Source of the DNA: an uncultured Ruminococcus sp.
GTDB lineage: Bacteria > Bacillota > Clostridia > Oscillospirales > Ruminococcaceae
Assembly (NCBI GenBank): GCA_947624255.1
Contig: CANQJO010000012.1
Location: forward strand, 1-61,026
Length of the DNA: 61,026 nucleotides
Direction: 5' to 3'
The translations under genes were made by a program, and so were the position numbers. The notes under the pieces were generated by a model. It ran no database searches. It was not told the DNA's origin and worked only from the letters and a program-made list of their open reading frames with translations. How positions within the stretch are numbered: the stretch's first letter is position 1; each line of letters begins with the position of its first letter. Positions 15,748 to 23,972 of this stretch are shown here, piece by piece.

Positions 15748-16013
15748 AGTATTATGCCGACAAAATCTATTATTGAATGAGGTGGTTACGTTCTTTTAAC
15801 TATTTTATCAGTATAACTTTTTACGAGGCATTTAATTCGTTATGCCGATATCGGAATAACGTGTTTGACGTTCACTAATTTTTTTAGTTGCTTGAAGTGA
15901 AAATTTTCTCCGGCAGATATATGTGCTTTGATACTAATTTCATTCTAAAAACGTGCAGGATATTCGTTACGTCGGGCTTTAGGACGAAATTAGTATGAAT
16001 ATAAAAAAGGTCA
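15748..16013. other. intergenic DNA with a small inverted-repeat element
   Basis: ATACTAATTTC (near 15930-15941) has its complement GAAATTAGTAT at about 15987-15997, a roughly 70-bp palindromic unit. A related word (TGATACTGATTTCACTCTAAAA) occurs at 55608. No gene is visible. It lies just after the 3' end of the minus-strand ABC ATPase gene. Confidence 0.4.
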
Positions 16014-16778
16014 TCAGACCAATCCCTGATGACCTGCAAGCTCAAGAAGCTCATCGTCAATATCGTAAAGTTCATTTATGTAATCACGTGAGAAGATCTC
16101 ATCAGGTCTTCCCTGACGATGTATCCCCTTGTCTTTGATGCATATAACTCTGTCGGAGATCTTCTCTGCAAGTCCGATCTCGTGCAGTGACATTATCACC
16201 GTTATATTTTTCTCTCTTGCAAGGATCTTCAGCAGACTGAGCAGCTCCAGCTTATGGCGTATATCCAGAAATGTAGTCGGTTCATCAAGTATAAGTATCT
16301 CAGGCTCCTGACATATCGCCTTTGCAAGCATGACTCTCTGACGCTGACCATCGCTTATGCTGCCAAAGCTGACATTTTTCAGCTCACTGATGCGGACACT
16401 CTCCATAGACTCACGGACTATCATATGATCGTTCTCAGAGAGTATGCCCAGCCTGCCGGTATACGGATAGCGTCCGGCTTCAACGACCTCCTCGCAGGTC
16501 ATAAGCTCCGGATCAATACGGTTCGTCATGACGATCGACAGCTTTTTTGCGATATCATTTTCTTTCATTCCCGATATTGACGAATCATCTATATATATGC
16601 AGCCCGCGATCGTTTTAAGCTGCGCTGCAATACTTCTGAGAAGTGTCGATTTTCCCGATCCGTTAGGTCCTATCAGACTAACTATCTCTCCTGCCTGTAT
16701 TTTTAACTCTATACCGGAGAGTATCACCCTCCTGCCATATCCAACGGAGAGCTCCTTCGCTGTTATTTTGCTGTTCAT
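16014..16778 (-). CDS. ABC importer ATPase, BtuD/FecE type
   Basis: 254 residues. Walker A G-P-N-G-S-G-K-S-T, signature I-S-D-G-Q-R-Q-R-V, Walker B I-L-I-L-D-E-P-T and S-L-H-E switch His are all present. It starts inside the end of the permease gene (4-nt overlap, GGAGGCAGGTC upstream). It energises import of a metal complex: family members serve cobalamin, haem or siderophores. The cobalamin riboswitch at the head of the locus and the CbiK-like gene favour a corrinoid, cobalt or tetrapyrrole substrate. Confidence 0.9.
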   Translation of the reverse strand: MNSKITAKELSVGYGRRVILSGIELKIQAGEIVSLIGPNGSGKSTLLRSIAAQLKTIAGCIYIDDSSISGMKENDIAKKLSIVMTNRIDPELMTCEEVVEAGRYPYTGRLGILSENDHMIVRESMESVRISELKNVSFGSISDGQRQRVMLAKAICQEPEILILDEPTTFLDIRHKLELLSLLKILAREKNITVIMSLHEIGLAEKISDRVICIKDKGIHRQGRPDEIFSRDYINELYDIDDELLELAGHQGLV

Positions 16779-17806
16779 GACCTGCCTCCGTATTTTTTAC
16801 TGTCACGGCTGAGCATTATCCATATAACTACAGGAGCTCCGAAAACAGCAGTGACTGTGCTTATGCTCAGTTCCACCGGTGCAAACATAATTCTCGCAAT
16901 CAGATCACATACAAGGCAGAATAACGCACCGCCGAGAAAAGCTCCGGGAATCATAACTATCGGCTTTGCAGTTCCGAACATTCCCTTAACAAGATGAGGA
17001 ACGGCAACTCCCACGAAAGATACAGGTCCTGCAAAAGCAGTCACACAGGCTGAAAGAATACTTGAAAGCAGAATGAGACTTATCCTGAAACGGCGAATAT
17101 TGACACCCATATTCATGGCATATTCTTCTCCGAGGCGATATGCTCCCATGGGCTTTGACAGCATGAATGCAAGCATCAGTGTTATAAATACAACGGGAAC
17201 CATGACTTTTATGTCCTCCCAATCTGTGCCTGAGAAGCTTCCCATTGACCAGTTGTGCAGATTCACAATATCAGAATCATCTGCAAATGCTATGACAAGA
17301 TCTGTAATCGCAGAGCATATATATCCCGTCATGACTCCGCATATCACAAGAACGGACATTTTTTTTACTCTGCCCGATATCATCAGGATAAACCACATTG
17401 AGGCAAGTGAACCCACAAATGCGGCAGCTACGAGCGCTCCGGAATTAAGCAGCACCCCCCTGCTGATAAAAAATATCATCACAAGTGCGACCGTCAGCTT
17501 TGCGCCGGAAGATATTCCCAGTACGAAAGGTCCTGCTATGGGATTTGCAAAATAGCTTTGCAGAAGAAATCCCGAAACTGAAAGCGCTCCGCCGAGAATA
17601 AGTGCAGCAAGCGTCCGTGGAAGACGTATTTTAAGTATTATGCTTCTAATCGTTTCATCGCTGCATTTTCCGGAAAAAAGCTGAAAAATTTTCTCTGCCG
17701 GGATATTAACGCTTCCTATCATGAGATCAACTATCAGCATGACAAAAACAAGGATAACGAGTATCACGAATCCGGCAGCAGATCTCGCCGGTATTTTATT
17801 ATTCAT
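16775..17806 (-). CDS. ABC importer permease, BtuC/FecCD type
   Basis: 343 residues, about ten membrane segments. Family marks: L-R-L-P-R-T-L-A-A-L-I-L-G-G-A-L-S-V-S-G, N-P-I-A-G-P-F-V-L-G-I-S-S-G-A and F-V-G-V-A-V-P-H-L-V. ATG behind GGAGG. It forms the dimeric membrane channel with the ATPase encoded next and the binding lipoprotein encoded 15 nt upstream. Confidence 0.9.
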   Translation of the reverse strand: MNNKIPARSAAGFVILVILVFVMLIVDLMIGSVNIPAEKIFQLFSGKCSDETIRSIILKIRLPRTLAALILGGALSVSGFLLQSYFANPIAGPFVLGISSGAKLTVALVMIFFISRGVLLNSGALVAAAFVGSLASMWFILMISGRVKKMSVLVICGVMTGYICSAITDLVIAFADDSDIVNLHNWSMGSFSGTDWEDIKVMVPVVFITLMLAFMLSKPMGAYRLGEEYAMNMGVNIRRFRISLILLSSILSACVTAFAGPVSFVGVAVPHLVKGMFGTAKPIVMIPGAFLGGALFCLVCDLIARIMFAPVELSISTVTAVFGAPVVIWIMLSRDSKKYGGRS

Positions 17807-17821
17807 ACTGCCTCCATAATA

Positions 17822-18964
17822 TCAGTCAAGGCGGTGAAGAAAAACTGTCTCCTCCTGACTGCCGGATATCACTCTGTACAGATCGAGTATCATATCGGCT
17901 GACGCACTTGTCTGTTGGAACATATTCTTATCCGAACAACAGACATTTCCGTTTTGAAATGCCTTGAAATCCGCTAAAAGAGCACTTTTCTCAAGAAGAT
18001 CATCTAAATTCTCAAGCTCATCGCCGATCGTACTGTTGTATATTATTATGTCTGCATCCTTTGCCTTTTCATAGAAGGCTTCCATTTGCATATTCATCGT
18101 AGATAAGGCATTATCGTCAACATTCAGATCATCAGCGGTGAAGATATATCTCCCTCCGGCAAGCTCTATCATCTTTGAGATGTAGTCTCCCGGCTTACGT
18201 ACATTTACATACCCATTGGAGCTTATATAGAAAAAGGCTACTGTTTTTCTCTCACCCTCCGGAATGTCAATATCTGTCACTTCATCAAAAAGCTCTTTTT
18301 TTTCTATAAAGAACTTTTCAGCCTCTTCCTCTTTTCCCATTATAAGCCCATAGAGTTTTATCCATTCCAACCGTCCGAGAGGATGCTCTTCATAGCTTGA
18401 ACGCTCCACCATAACAGGTATACCGAGATTTTCTATCTGCTCCATAGTCTCAGGACTGTGATATATCATTGTGGACTCCACGGCAAGAGAGCAATCCTGT
18501 GCAAGGAGCAGCTCATAGTCAGGCGCACTGTATTTTCCGGCATAGATCATTCTGCCGTTTTCAAAGGCATCTCTTACATCGGGAAGTGTCCAGTCGCTGA
18601 TGTCGGTAGAGGTCATTTTTACCCGGTCAAGAGAGCCTGCGGCACTGAAAAGATCCATTGCCGAGCTTGCGGCTACATACACATTATCGGGAGCAGATTT
18701 TATAACAGTTACATCACTGCCGACTTCGGGCGCGTCCTTATTTTCAGGAACTATGAGATACTCTCTGCCGTCTGCGATCGAAACAAGAGCATAACCGCCC
18801 TCGTAATAATCAACAGAAAATTGTGTTGCATATTCAAGCTCCATACTTGCAGTCTTTTCAAGGTCGTCAAAAACTGCTTTTCTTTCCTGCCGTGAATTTG
18901 CTGAACAGCCCGTAACAGTCAGCATAAGTATCAGGCATATTGTGATAATTCTGAAAGTCTTCAT
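17822..18964 (-). CDS. ABC importer substrate-binding lipoprotein, BtuF/FepB type
   Basis: 380 residues with signal peptide and lipobox (T-V-T-G-C, Cys19). Two lobes of the class III binding fold: R-V-K-M-T-S-T-D-I-S-D-W and later K-T-V-A-F-F-Y-I-S-S-N-G-Y-V-N-V, with D-A-D-I-I-I-Y-N-S-T near the end. It overlaps the preceding lipoprotein gene by 4 nt (ATGA). It delivers the ligand to the permease; which ligand cannot be read from sequence. Confidence 0.85.
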   Translation of the reverse strand: MKTFRIITICLILMLTVTGCSANSRQERKAVFDDLEKTASMELEYATQFSVDYYEGGYALVSIADGREYLIVPENKDAPEVGSDVTVIKSAPDNVYVAASSAMDLFSAAGSLDRVKMTSTDISDWTLPDVRDAFENGRMIYAGKYSAPDYELLLAQDCSLAVESTMIYHSPETMEQIENLGIPVMVERSSYEEHPLGRLEWIKLYGLIMGKEEEAEKFFIEKKELFDEVTDIDIPEGERKTVAFFYISSNGYVNVRKPGDYISKMIELAGGRYIFTADDLNVDDNALSTMNMQMEAFYEKAKDADIIIYNSTIGDELENLDDLLEKSALLADFKAFQNGNVCCSDKNMFQQTSASADMILDLYRVISGSQEETVFLHRLD

Positions 18965-19830
18965 TTCTCATTTATTGCTGACGAGCTGAAATTCAGAACA
19001 TAGTCTATCTCATATGGTTTACTCATCGCTGTTGTGTCGGCTTTTATGGGAATATCAGCATCAAATGCGGTTACAGGTATCTCAAACCGGGCATTTCCCT
19101 CACTGTTTACGGCAAAATATTTTTCTCCGTCAACTACCATATAATCATATGTCGGACTGCTCCATATGAGCGTTACCACGGCTTTTCCGCCGCTTACTGT
19201 CATATCTGCCGGAGACTCCACCGATGCTTTTCCCGAACCTCCCGAAAGAGTTACCTCTACAGTATATTCTCCGTCAGCAAGGTCAAGGCTTTTAGTCGTG
19301 TCAACTACTCCGTCTGCATAAGCATCTGATGTGAGCGAATCCTCTCTGAAAACAAGTGTCCGATCATACCACTGCTCTTTATTTTTGCTGAACGCCGCAC
19401 AGGAGATCCCCATATCAAGAGCCTCTACGGGAACGGTAAAGCTGTGTACTCCGTCATTATCTTCAAACGGAATATAGCTGCTCTCCTTAGCTGATGCGGC
19501 TTCTGAGGCAGTTCCCATATACAAATACAGATAGCTTGTGCCGCTCATTATCATTTTTGCCTGCATTTCACCGTTTTTGACGGTAAGCTCACACTCTGTG
19601 ATCTTGAACATCGACGAGCTTGAATCAACGGTGATATCATACGTGCCGTCTTTCAGGCTGCTGCCGTAAAGAGGAGTCATTCCCTCTTCAACAACGTTTT
19701 CTGCTGCGACAGTTTCATTCTGAGATGCAACGTGCCCATATTTGCTTGACGAGCTTTCATCATTCTTTGCGCAGCCGCTCAGAACACCGAGCATAAGCAT
19801 TATTGATGTAAAAATTGCTGTTTTTTTCAT
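18961..19830 (-). CDS. two-domain beta-sandwich lipoprotein, possibly NEAT-like
   Basis: 289 residues, ATG behind AAGGAGCTAAT, lipobox L-S-G-C (Cys20) after a signal peptide. Two similar domains follow, about 58-165 and 178-285; each begins D-G-(T/E)-Y-(D/T)-(I/V)-T-V and ends in a F-x-(I/V)-P-V segment. The pattern is reminiscent of NEAT haem-binding domains, but the usual S-x-x-x-x-Y pair is not clear. Encoded between the chelatase and the importer, it probably captures the same ligand at the cell surface. Its own promoter-like motif lies at 19844-19872. Confidence 0.6.
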   Translation of the reverse strand: MKKTAIFTSIMLMLGVLSGCAKNDESSSSKYGHVASQNETVAAENVVEEGMTPLYGSSLKDGTYDITVDSSSSMFKITECELTVKNGEMQAKMIMSGTSYLYLYMGTASEAASAKESSYIPFEDNDGVHSFTVPVEALDMGISCAAFSKNKEQWYDRTLVFREDSLTSDAYADGVVDTTKSLDLADGEYTVEVTLSGGSGKASVESPADMTVSGGKAVVTLIWSSPTYDYMVVDGEKYFAVNSEGNARFEIPVTAFDADIPIKADTTAMSKPYEIDYVLNFSSSAINEK

Positions 19831-19843
19831 ATTAGCTCCTTAT

Positions 19844-19872
19844 TCTGTACTCCCCACTAATGCAAATATCAA
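19844..19872 (-). promoter_or_regulatory. promoter-like motif, copy 2 of a shared element
   Basis: Minus strand: TTGATA (19867-19872), spacer TTTGCATTAGTGGGGAG (17 bp), TACAGA (19844-19849). The spacer matches those at 20980-21008 and 45259-45287 (TTTGCATYAGNGGGNRG). The -10 box is poor, so a dedicated regulator may be needed. Confidence 0.5.
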
Positions 19873-19931
19873 TTATCGTGCCGCACAAAACCGTCAGGCG
19901 GTTTTGTGCGGTGTTGACTTAATACTAAAAA

Positions 19932-20900
19932 TTATTTTATTTTATCTATAGCTGCTTGCGCATGATCTATGTAGATCTGTCTTATATCCTCATTTTCTCC
20001 GAGTCCTCTGAGAAGACATTCCACCTCATAGCCCTCATTTTCAAAAGCAGTCTTCCACGAATCCTCCTCATCGCCTGCCATATCGTTATTTGCATGATCT
20101 CCTGCAACTACCATAAGCGGCTCAAGAACGACTCTCTCGTAATTTTTGTTCTTAACCTCGGCGAGCACATCATCAAGAGAGGGCGATGCTTCAACAGTTC
20201 CGATATAATAATTTTCATAACCGTCATCAGTAAGAAGCTCCTGCATTTTTTGATAAACTCCGTTGGAGTCTGCCTCTGTTCCGTGTCCCATGAAACATAT
20301 TGCGGTTTTGCCGTCGTCATATTCGTCTGTCCAATCAACGATAGCCTTTTCCACACGCTTGAGATCTTCATCACTGCTAAGCAGAGGCTCACCGAATTCT
20401 ACCTGTTCAAAGGCATCTGACTTCTGCATCACCTGATCGTAAAGGTCATTGTATTCAAAGCCGTCCATAAGGTGTGTAGGCTGGACTACAAGCCTTTTGA
20501 CTCCGTTATCTATCGCTCTCTGTATCGCAGCATCAACATCATCAATAAGGATCCCGTCACGTCTGTTGACATGATCTATGACTATGTTTGCCGTAAATCC
20601 TCTGCGCACAGAATAACCCGGGAATGCTTTTTCAAGATCATCTTCAACAGCTCCTATAGTAAGTCGGCGGCTGTCGTTGAAGCTCGTTCCGAAGCTGAGT
20701 ACAAGCAGTTCATTTTCTCCGATATTATCCTGATTACGGATATTATCAAGTGAGGCATCTCCCGTGTTGTAGTTTTCGTCATCATCTGCCGCAGAATTGC
20801 CACCGCTCTTTGAAGAGCTGCTATCCTTTGAGCCGCAGGCTGTTATTCCGGCGGCAGCTACAGCAACGCAGACCAAAAATAATGTGAATTTTTTCATCAT
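19932..20900 (-). CDS. cbiK: lipoprotein sirohydrochlorin cobaltochelatase, CbiK type
   Basis: 322 residues from the ATG at 20898-20900 (AAAGGA 7 nt upstream). A signal peptide with lipobox (I-T-A-C, Cys at about 22) and a Ser/Asp-rich linker precede a complete CbiK domain: L-L-V-L-S-F-G-T-S-F, V-V-Q-P-T-H-L-M-D-G, I-C-F-M-G-H-G-T-E and V-V-A-G-D-H-A-N-N-D. The His in Q-P-T-H, M-G-H-G and G-D-H-A fit the metal-binding residues of the family. CbiK inserts cobalt into sirohydrochlorin inside the cell; an exported form is known from Desulfovibrio. Here the lipid anchor puts it outside, under riboswitch control and beside an importer, so cobalt or tetrapyrrole capture is more likely than cytosolic B12 synthesis. 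Confidence 0.85.
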   Translation of the reverse strand: MMKKFTLFLVCVAVAAAGITACGSKDSSSSKSGGNSAADDDENYNTGDASLDNIRNQDNIGENELLVLSFGTSFNDSRRLTIGAVEDDLEKAFPGYSVRRGFTANIVIDHVNRRDGILIDDVDAAIQRAIDNGVKRLVVQPTHLMDGFEYNDLYDQVMQKSDAFEQVEFGEPLLSSDEDLKRVEKAIVDWTDEYDDGKTAICFMGHGTEADSNGVYQKMQELLTDDGYENYYIGTVEASPSLDDVLAEVKNKNYERVVLEPLMVVAGDHANNDMAGDEEDSWKTAFENEGYEVECLLRGLGENEDIRQIYIDHAQAAIDKIK

Positions 20901-20979
20901 AATCAATTCCTTTCATTTTATACTGATTTCCGGTATGACCGGGCATGAAAGGTACATGATCACTTTACATGAATTGCAG

Positions 20980-21008
20980 ATTATACTCCCCCCTGATGCA
21001 AACAGCAA
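20980..21008 (-). promoter_or_regulatory. promoter-like motif, copy 1 of a shared element
   Basis: Minus strand: TTGCTG (21003-21008), spacer TTTGCATCAGGGGGGAG (17 bp), TATAAT (20980-20985). It lies after the riboswitch and its terminators, so transcription from here would bypass cobalamin control of cbiK. Confidence 0.6.
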
Positions 21009-21071
21009 TTATCTGACGGCATAAATTCCTCTTATCTGCGTCATTCTGCGTTTTCCGAGGAGGTCTATTGC

Positions 21072-21129
21072 AAAAAAAGCTCTCCTCCCGAAAGAAGAAA
21101 GCATTGCAAAAAGACTCTTTTCAGAGTCT
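21072..21129 (-). terminator. two tandem terminators of the cobalamin riboswitch
   Basis: Minus strand: AGACTCT/AGAGTCT (21112-21129) followed by TTTTTG, then GCTTTCTTC/GAGGAGAGC (21079-21102) followed by seven T. An additional hairpin GAGACTGT/ACAGTCTC at 21159-21178 lies between these and the aptamer and may take part in switching. Confidence 0.75.
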
Positions 21130-21187
21130 GAAGCAGTACGATCAATTCCTCGTGATCTGAGACTGTTTTAACAGTCTCTGTACCAAC

Positions 21188-21440
21188 AGCATGGCAGGTT
21201 TCCTGGCTTACGGGACATATTTCATCATTCGCAGGATATTGCGCTCAGATAAATATCGGTACAAACAGTCTTCCCAAAAATAAAATTCAGTGACTCCGAA
21301 GGAAATATCCGCCGGTATGCTGCACCTTTTCCCCGATCACAGTGACGAGATCGCACAGGCTTCGGACCTGTTTCCCTTTTACCCTCCTGCATTGCTCACG
21401 CAATAGAAGGCACCATGTGTTTTTGAGCACCTGTCCGGAT
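21188..21440 (-). promoter_or_regulatory. cobalamin (B12) riboswitch
   Basis: On the minus strand the conserved blocks appear in order: GGTGC with a terminal stem, GGGAAACAGGTCCGAAGCCT, CACTGTGATCGGGG, a variable arm, and the closing AAGCCAGGAAACCTGCC (21193-21209). This is the AdoCbl-type aptamer. It precedes cbiK by about 290 nt, with two terminators between, so bound cobalamin should stop transcription into the locus. Limits are approximate. Confidence 0.9.
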
Positions 21441-21509
21441 GCTCTTCCGGAAGAACATCTGCTTTTAGGCACTCACATTCAATTATTGCTATGTGCACAT
21501 TACGCTTGT

Positions 21510-21538
21510 ATTATATCAGACAATTCCGTAAATTGCAA
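21510..21538 (-). promoter_or_regulatory. promoter upstream of the cobalamin riboswitch
   Basis: Minus strand: TTGCAA (21533-21538), 17-bp spacer, TATAAT (21510-21515). Positioned to start the riboswitch leader. Confidence 0.7.
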
Positions 21539-21662
21539 GTGATTTTTGTAATTTTGTTGAATTATGACAAAATTTCTCCGCCGTATGATCAAAGATTTTG
21601 TCATACGGCGTGCGTTACTTTCTGAGGAGCACTTAAAAAAGCATTATTATAGTATAGCAATA

Positions 21663-21714
21663 CGGGCATCTCCGAAAAAACGGTTTTTCCCGAAATGATT
21701 TTTCAGAGGTGCCG
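21663..21714. repeat. palindromic repeat (GGCATCTC...GAGGTGCC type)
   Basis: CGGGCATCTCCGAAAAA at 21663-21679 pairs with TTTTTCAGAGGTGCCG at 21699-21714. It shares its arm sequence with the palindrome at 35674-35722. It is followed by a T run and could also work as a terminator. Confidence 0.55.
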
Positions 21715-21840
21715 TTATTTTTTAAAATTGTGTTCCGTATGCGTATTTACTCTTGATTTTTTTTTTAATATGTGTTATAATTACAATAGTTGACAAGAAC
21801 AGTGACAGAGAAGTGTTATGTGGAAAAGGAGCAGATCTCA

Positions 21841-22497
21841 ATGGATAATATTTTTTCTGTTATATTTATGAATTTCTGGGGCTATGACCTCATAATATTT
21901 TTAGCTGCTGTTTTTACGGGAATTGTTTTTTACAGTCTGAAAAAATCAGCGGACAAGCTCTACAATAAAATGCACCTCACAGTTTTCGTTCCCGACGGAG
22001 CTTCACGCTCAGAGGCGGAGTCCGATATATCAGGACTTCGTGAAAACGATATCGTCAGAATGAGAAACCATACAGGAAAGCTATACTCTGTTTTTGTGAA
22101 TCTTACGGGAATTTTTCCGCTTCTGGGTATCCTCGGCACGGTCGTATCACTGCTGGGACTTGTGGCTGATTCGACAAATATTACGGGAAATTTCTACGGC
22201 GCACTGACATCAACATTCTGGGGACTTGTCTTCGCTATAATATTCAAATTCACAGACGGTATCATCTCGGCAAAAATTGAGGATAATGAAAAAACAGTGG
22301 CTCTCTATCTTGAACGCAATTTCGATGGAAATACACCTGCTGCGCCTGTCAGAGAGGCTGAGCCGGCAATACATACAGTGGGAACAAAACCTCCTGAGCA
22401 AAGAAATGATATGGAGATCGTGATAACGCCGCAAAGTGATAAAACTGCTGTGTCAGAAATACTCAAGGCGTTGAATTACGGAGATGATGAGAAATGA
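21841..22497 (+). CDS. MotA/TolQ/ExbB-type channel protein
   Basis: 218 residues. The ATG at 21841 follows AAAGGAG by about 10 nt; an earlier in-frame start at 21790 lacks a site. Three membrane segments (about 12-33, 88-116, 123-148) with the family motif P-L-L-G-I-L-G-T-V-V-S-L-L-G in the second and S-T-F-W-G-L-V-F-A in the third. Such proteins form a proton channel with an ExbD/TolR/MotB partner and turn ion flow into mechanical work. The C-terminal tail (about 165-218) is cytoplasmic and Glu/Pro-rich. It overlaps the partner gene by 4 nt. The organism lacks an outer membrane, so the usual TonB/Tol role does not apply. Confidence 0.8.
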   Translation: MDNIFSVIFMNFWGYDLIIFLAAVFTGIVFYSLKKSADKLYNKMHLTVFVPDGASRSEAESDISGLRENDIVRMRNHTGKLYSVFVNLTGIFPLLGILGTVVSLLGLVADSTNITGNFYGALTSTFWGLVFAIIFKFTDGIISAKIEDNEKTVALYLERNFDGNTPAAPVREAEPAIHTVGTKPPEQRNDMEIVITPQSDKTAVSEILKALNYGDDEK

Positions 22498-23090
22498 AGA
22501 GCTATCACACAAGCAAGGGAATAATGATAGAGCTTACCGCACTGCTTGACGTTATACTGATAATGCTTTTCTGGGTGATGATGGGGATAAGTGAGGACAG
22601 CAAGGCTGCTGTTGAAAACGCCGAAAATAAGACAGCAGCGGTTCAGCAGGAGCTTGATGATGTTCAGAATAGGCTTGACTCAATACGTCAGGAGACGGAT
22701 AAGGAGATCTCGAAAATATGGCAGATGGCTGAAAATATCGACAAAAATGCTGCCGCAAATCAGGAGGCTCTCTACGGCTATGAGCAAGGAATGCTCGTTA
22801 CGCTCAATATAGATTATGCCGCTGACGGAATGCTCTATATTTATAATTTTGAGCAGAAACTCGGAAGCGCATCACTTTCGTCAGAAGATGAGATCTCACA
22901 GGAATTAGTCTCTGCACTTGAAAAAGCCGGGCTTACGCCTGATGACGTGGTGCTGTGTGCTCTTGTGTATAACAGCAACGATTCTCTGTATAAGGACGTG
23001 AAAAGTGTAAAAGCGGCTGTAGATAGCGTAAGAACAGTCTACAACAGCTTTTATTGCACATATATTGATACTTCAAGAAAGGAAGATTAA
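22494..23090 (+). CDS. ExbD/MotB-like partner with membrane Asp
   Basis: 198 residues. One N-terminal membrane segment, I-E-L-T-A-L-L-D-V-I-L-I-M-L-F-W, carries the single acidic residue (Asp19) expected of ExbD/TolR/MotB proton-channel partners. A coiled coil at about 38-92 (E-D-S-K-A-A-V-E-N-A-E-N) leads to an exterior alpha/beta domain with V-V-L-C-A-L-V-Y-N-S-N-D-S-L-Y-K-D-V-K-S-V. No OmpA-type peptidoglycan motif is seen. Overlaps the channel gene and precedes the third gene by 3 nt. Confidence 0.75.
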   Translation: MKSYHTSKGIMIELTALLDVILIMLFWVMMGISEDSKAAVENAENKTAAVQQELDDVQNRLDSIRQETDKEISKIWQMAENIDKNAAANQEALYGYEQGMLVTLNIDYAADGMLYIYNFEQKLGSASLSSEDEISQELVSALEKAGLTPDDVVLCALVYNSNDSLYKDVKSVKAAVDSVRTVYNSFYCTYIDTSRKED

Positions 23091-23093
23091 ATC

Positions 23094-23627
23094 ATGGGAA
23101 AACAAAAAAACAAAAAAGATCACAGAGGTCACAGAGATCACGGCGCACCGCAGGCTCCTCCTCCGCCGCCTCCTGAAAAGGTCGTAAAGAAAAAGAGCGG
23201 CTGTCTTTCAGTGATAATACTGATACTCCTGCTGCTGCTCGCATTGCTGCTGTTATTTTTCCACTTCGGATTATTTGGCTTTGGAAATGGCAGCAATACA
23301 AAAAACAGTGATGGAACGAGTGATAACTCCGACCGGACTACTACCTCACAGAATGAAGATAATGGCGAAGTAAAGCTGGAAGTGACTGTCATGGGACACG
23401 AGTACGTCTTCGATAATGACAAGATCGAGCTGGAGGATCTTATCACTGCGATCAAAAATACGAACGCTAATGTAACTGTATATATCAAGGACAGCAATGC
23501 TATCGACCGGGAAATGACCGATCTCAAGGATAGACTTACCTCCGAGGGTATCGCATTTGTGGAGACTCCGGAAGAACAGACAACCGCCTCAACTGAAGAA
23601 GAGACGACCGGATCAAGTGAAAATTGA
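23094..23627 (+). CDS. third component with ExbD-like exterior domain
   Basis: 177 residues. A basic, His- and Pro-rich cytoplasmic N terminus (five or more Pro in a row near residue 25), one membrane segment (about 38-62) and a domain at 95-160 (E-V-K-L-E-V-T-V-M-G-H-E-Y-V-F-D-N-D-K-I) with V-T-V-Y-I-K-D-S-N-A, the strand-helix pattern of the ExbD periplasmic domain. The membrane segment has no Asp, so it is not a second proton-channel subunit. A Thr/Glu tail ends the protein. Same operon as the two upstream genes. Confidence 0.65.
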   Translation: MGKQKNKKDHRGHRDHGAPQAPPPPPPEKVVKKKSGCLSVIILILLLLLALLLLFFHFGLFGFGNGSNTKNSDGTSDNSDRTTTSQNEDNGEVKLEVTVMGHEYVFDNDKIELEDLITAIKNTNANVTVYIKDSNAIDREMTDLKDRLTSEGIAFVETPEEQTTASTEEETTGSSEN

Positions 23628-23657
23628 CACGCAAAATAAAAAATCTACTTTAAGAAG

Positions 23658-23696
23658 AAAAATCCTCTCTTTGAGCTTATCAAAGAGGGGATTTTT
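23658..23696 (+). terminator. strong terminator of the ExbB/ExbD-like operon
   Basis: AAAAATCCTCTCTTTG (23658-23673) pairs with CAAAGAGGGGATTTTT (23681-23696), ending in five T. It begins about 30 nt after the last stop. Confidence 0.9.
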
Positions 23697-23972
23697 CATA
23701 AAATATAATTTAAGGAGCGGCAGATAGTAAACGTCAAATAAATCGGACAGATCATATTTTTCGCAGTCCATAGTGCAGTCGGTGTTGATAAGGTAAAAAT
23801 GTGCAAACCGGAATGCTATGGAAACAGCCCGGTATACGCTCAACATTTTCTTTAATATACGAAATTTCCGCTGACCACAAGCATAAACCTGCGGTCAGCG
23901 GAATTACTTCGATCCGGTACGTGCGCACCGATAATATGAGCGTTAATATGCTGTCGAATTGATCCGTCTGAT
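23697..23972. other. convergent intergenic region with GH9 terminator
   Basis: Between the two convergent operons no gene is supported. TTCCGCTGACC at 23866-23876 pairs with GGTCAGCGGAA at 23893-23903; on the minus strand, about 70 nt after the GH9 stop, this hairpin is a likely terminator although its T run is short. Confidence 0.5.

Noticed and set aside
21841..23627. Zorya-like defence system (MotA/MotB-type pair)
   Set aside because: No ZorB-type OmpA domain and no ZorC/ZorD/ZorE helicase or nuclease gene nearby; the third gene is a small membrane protein.
23613..23846. 77-codon minus-strand frame in the gap after the ExbD-like operon
   Set aside because: It overlaps the terminator at 23658-23696 and has no ribosome site.
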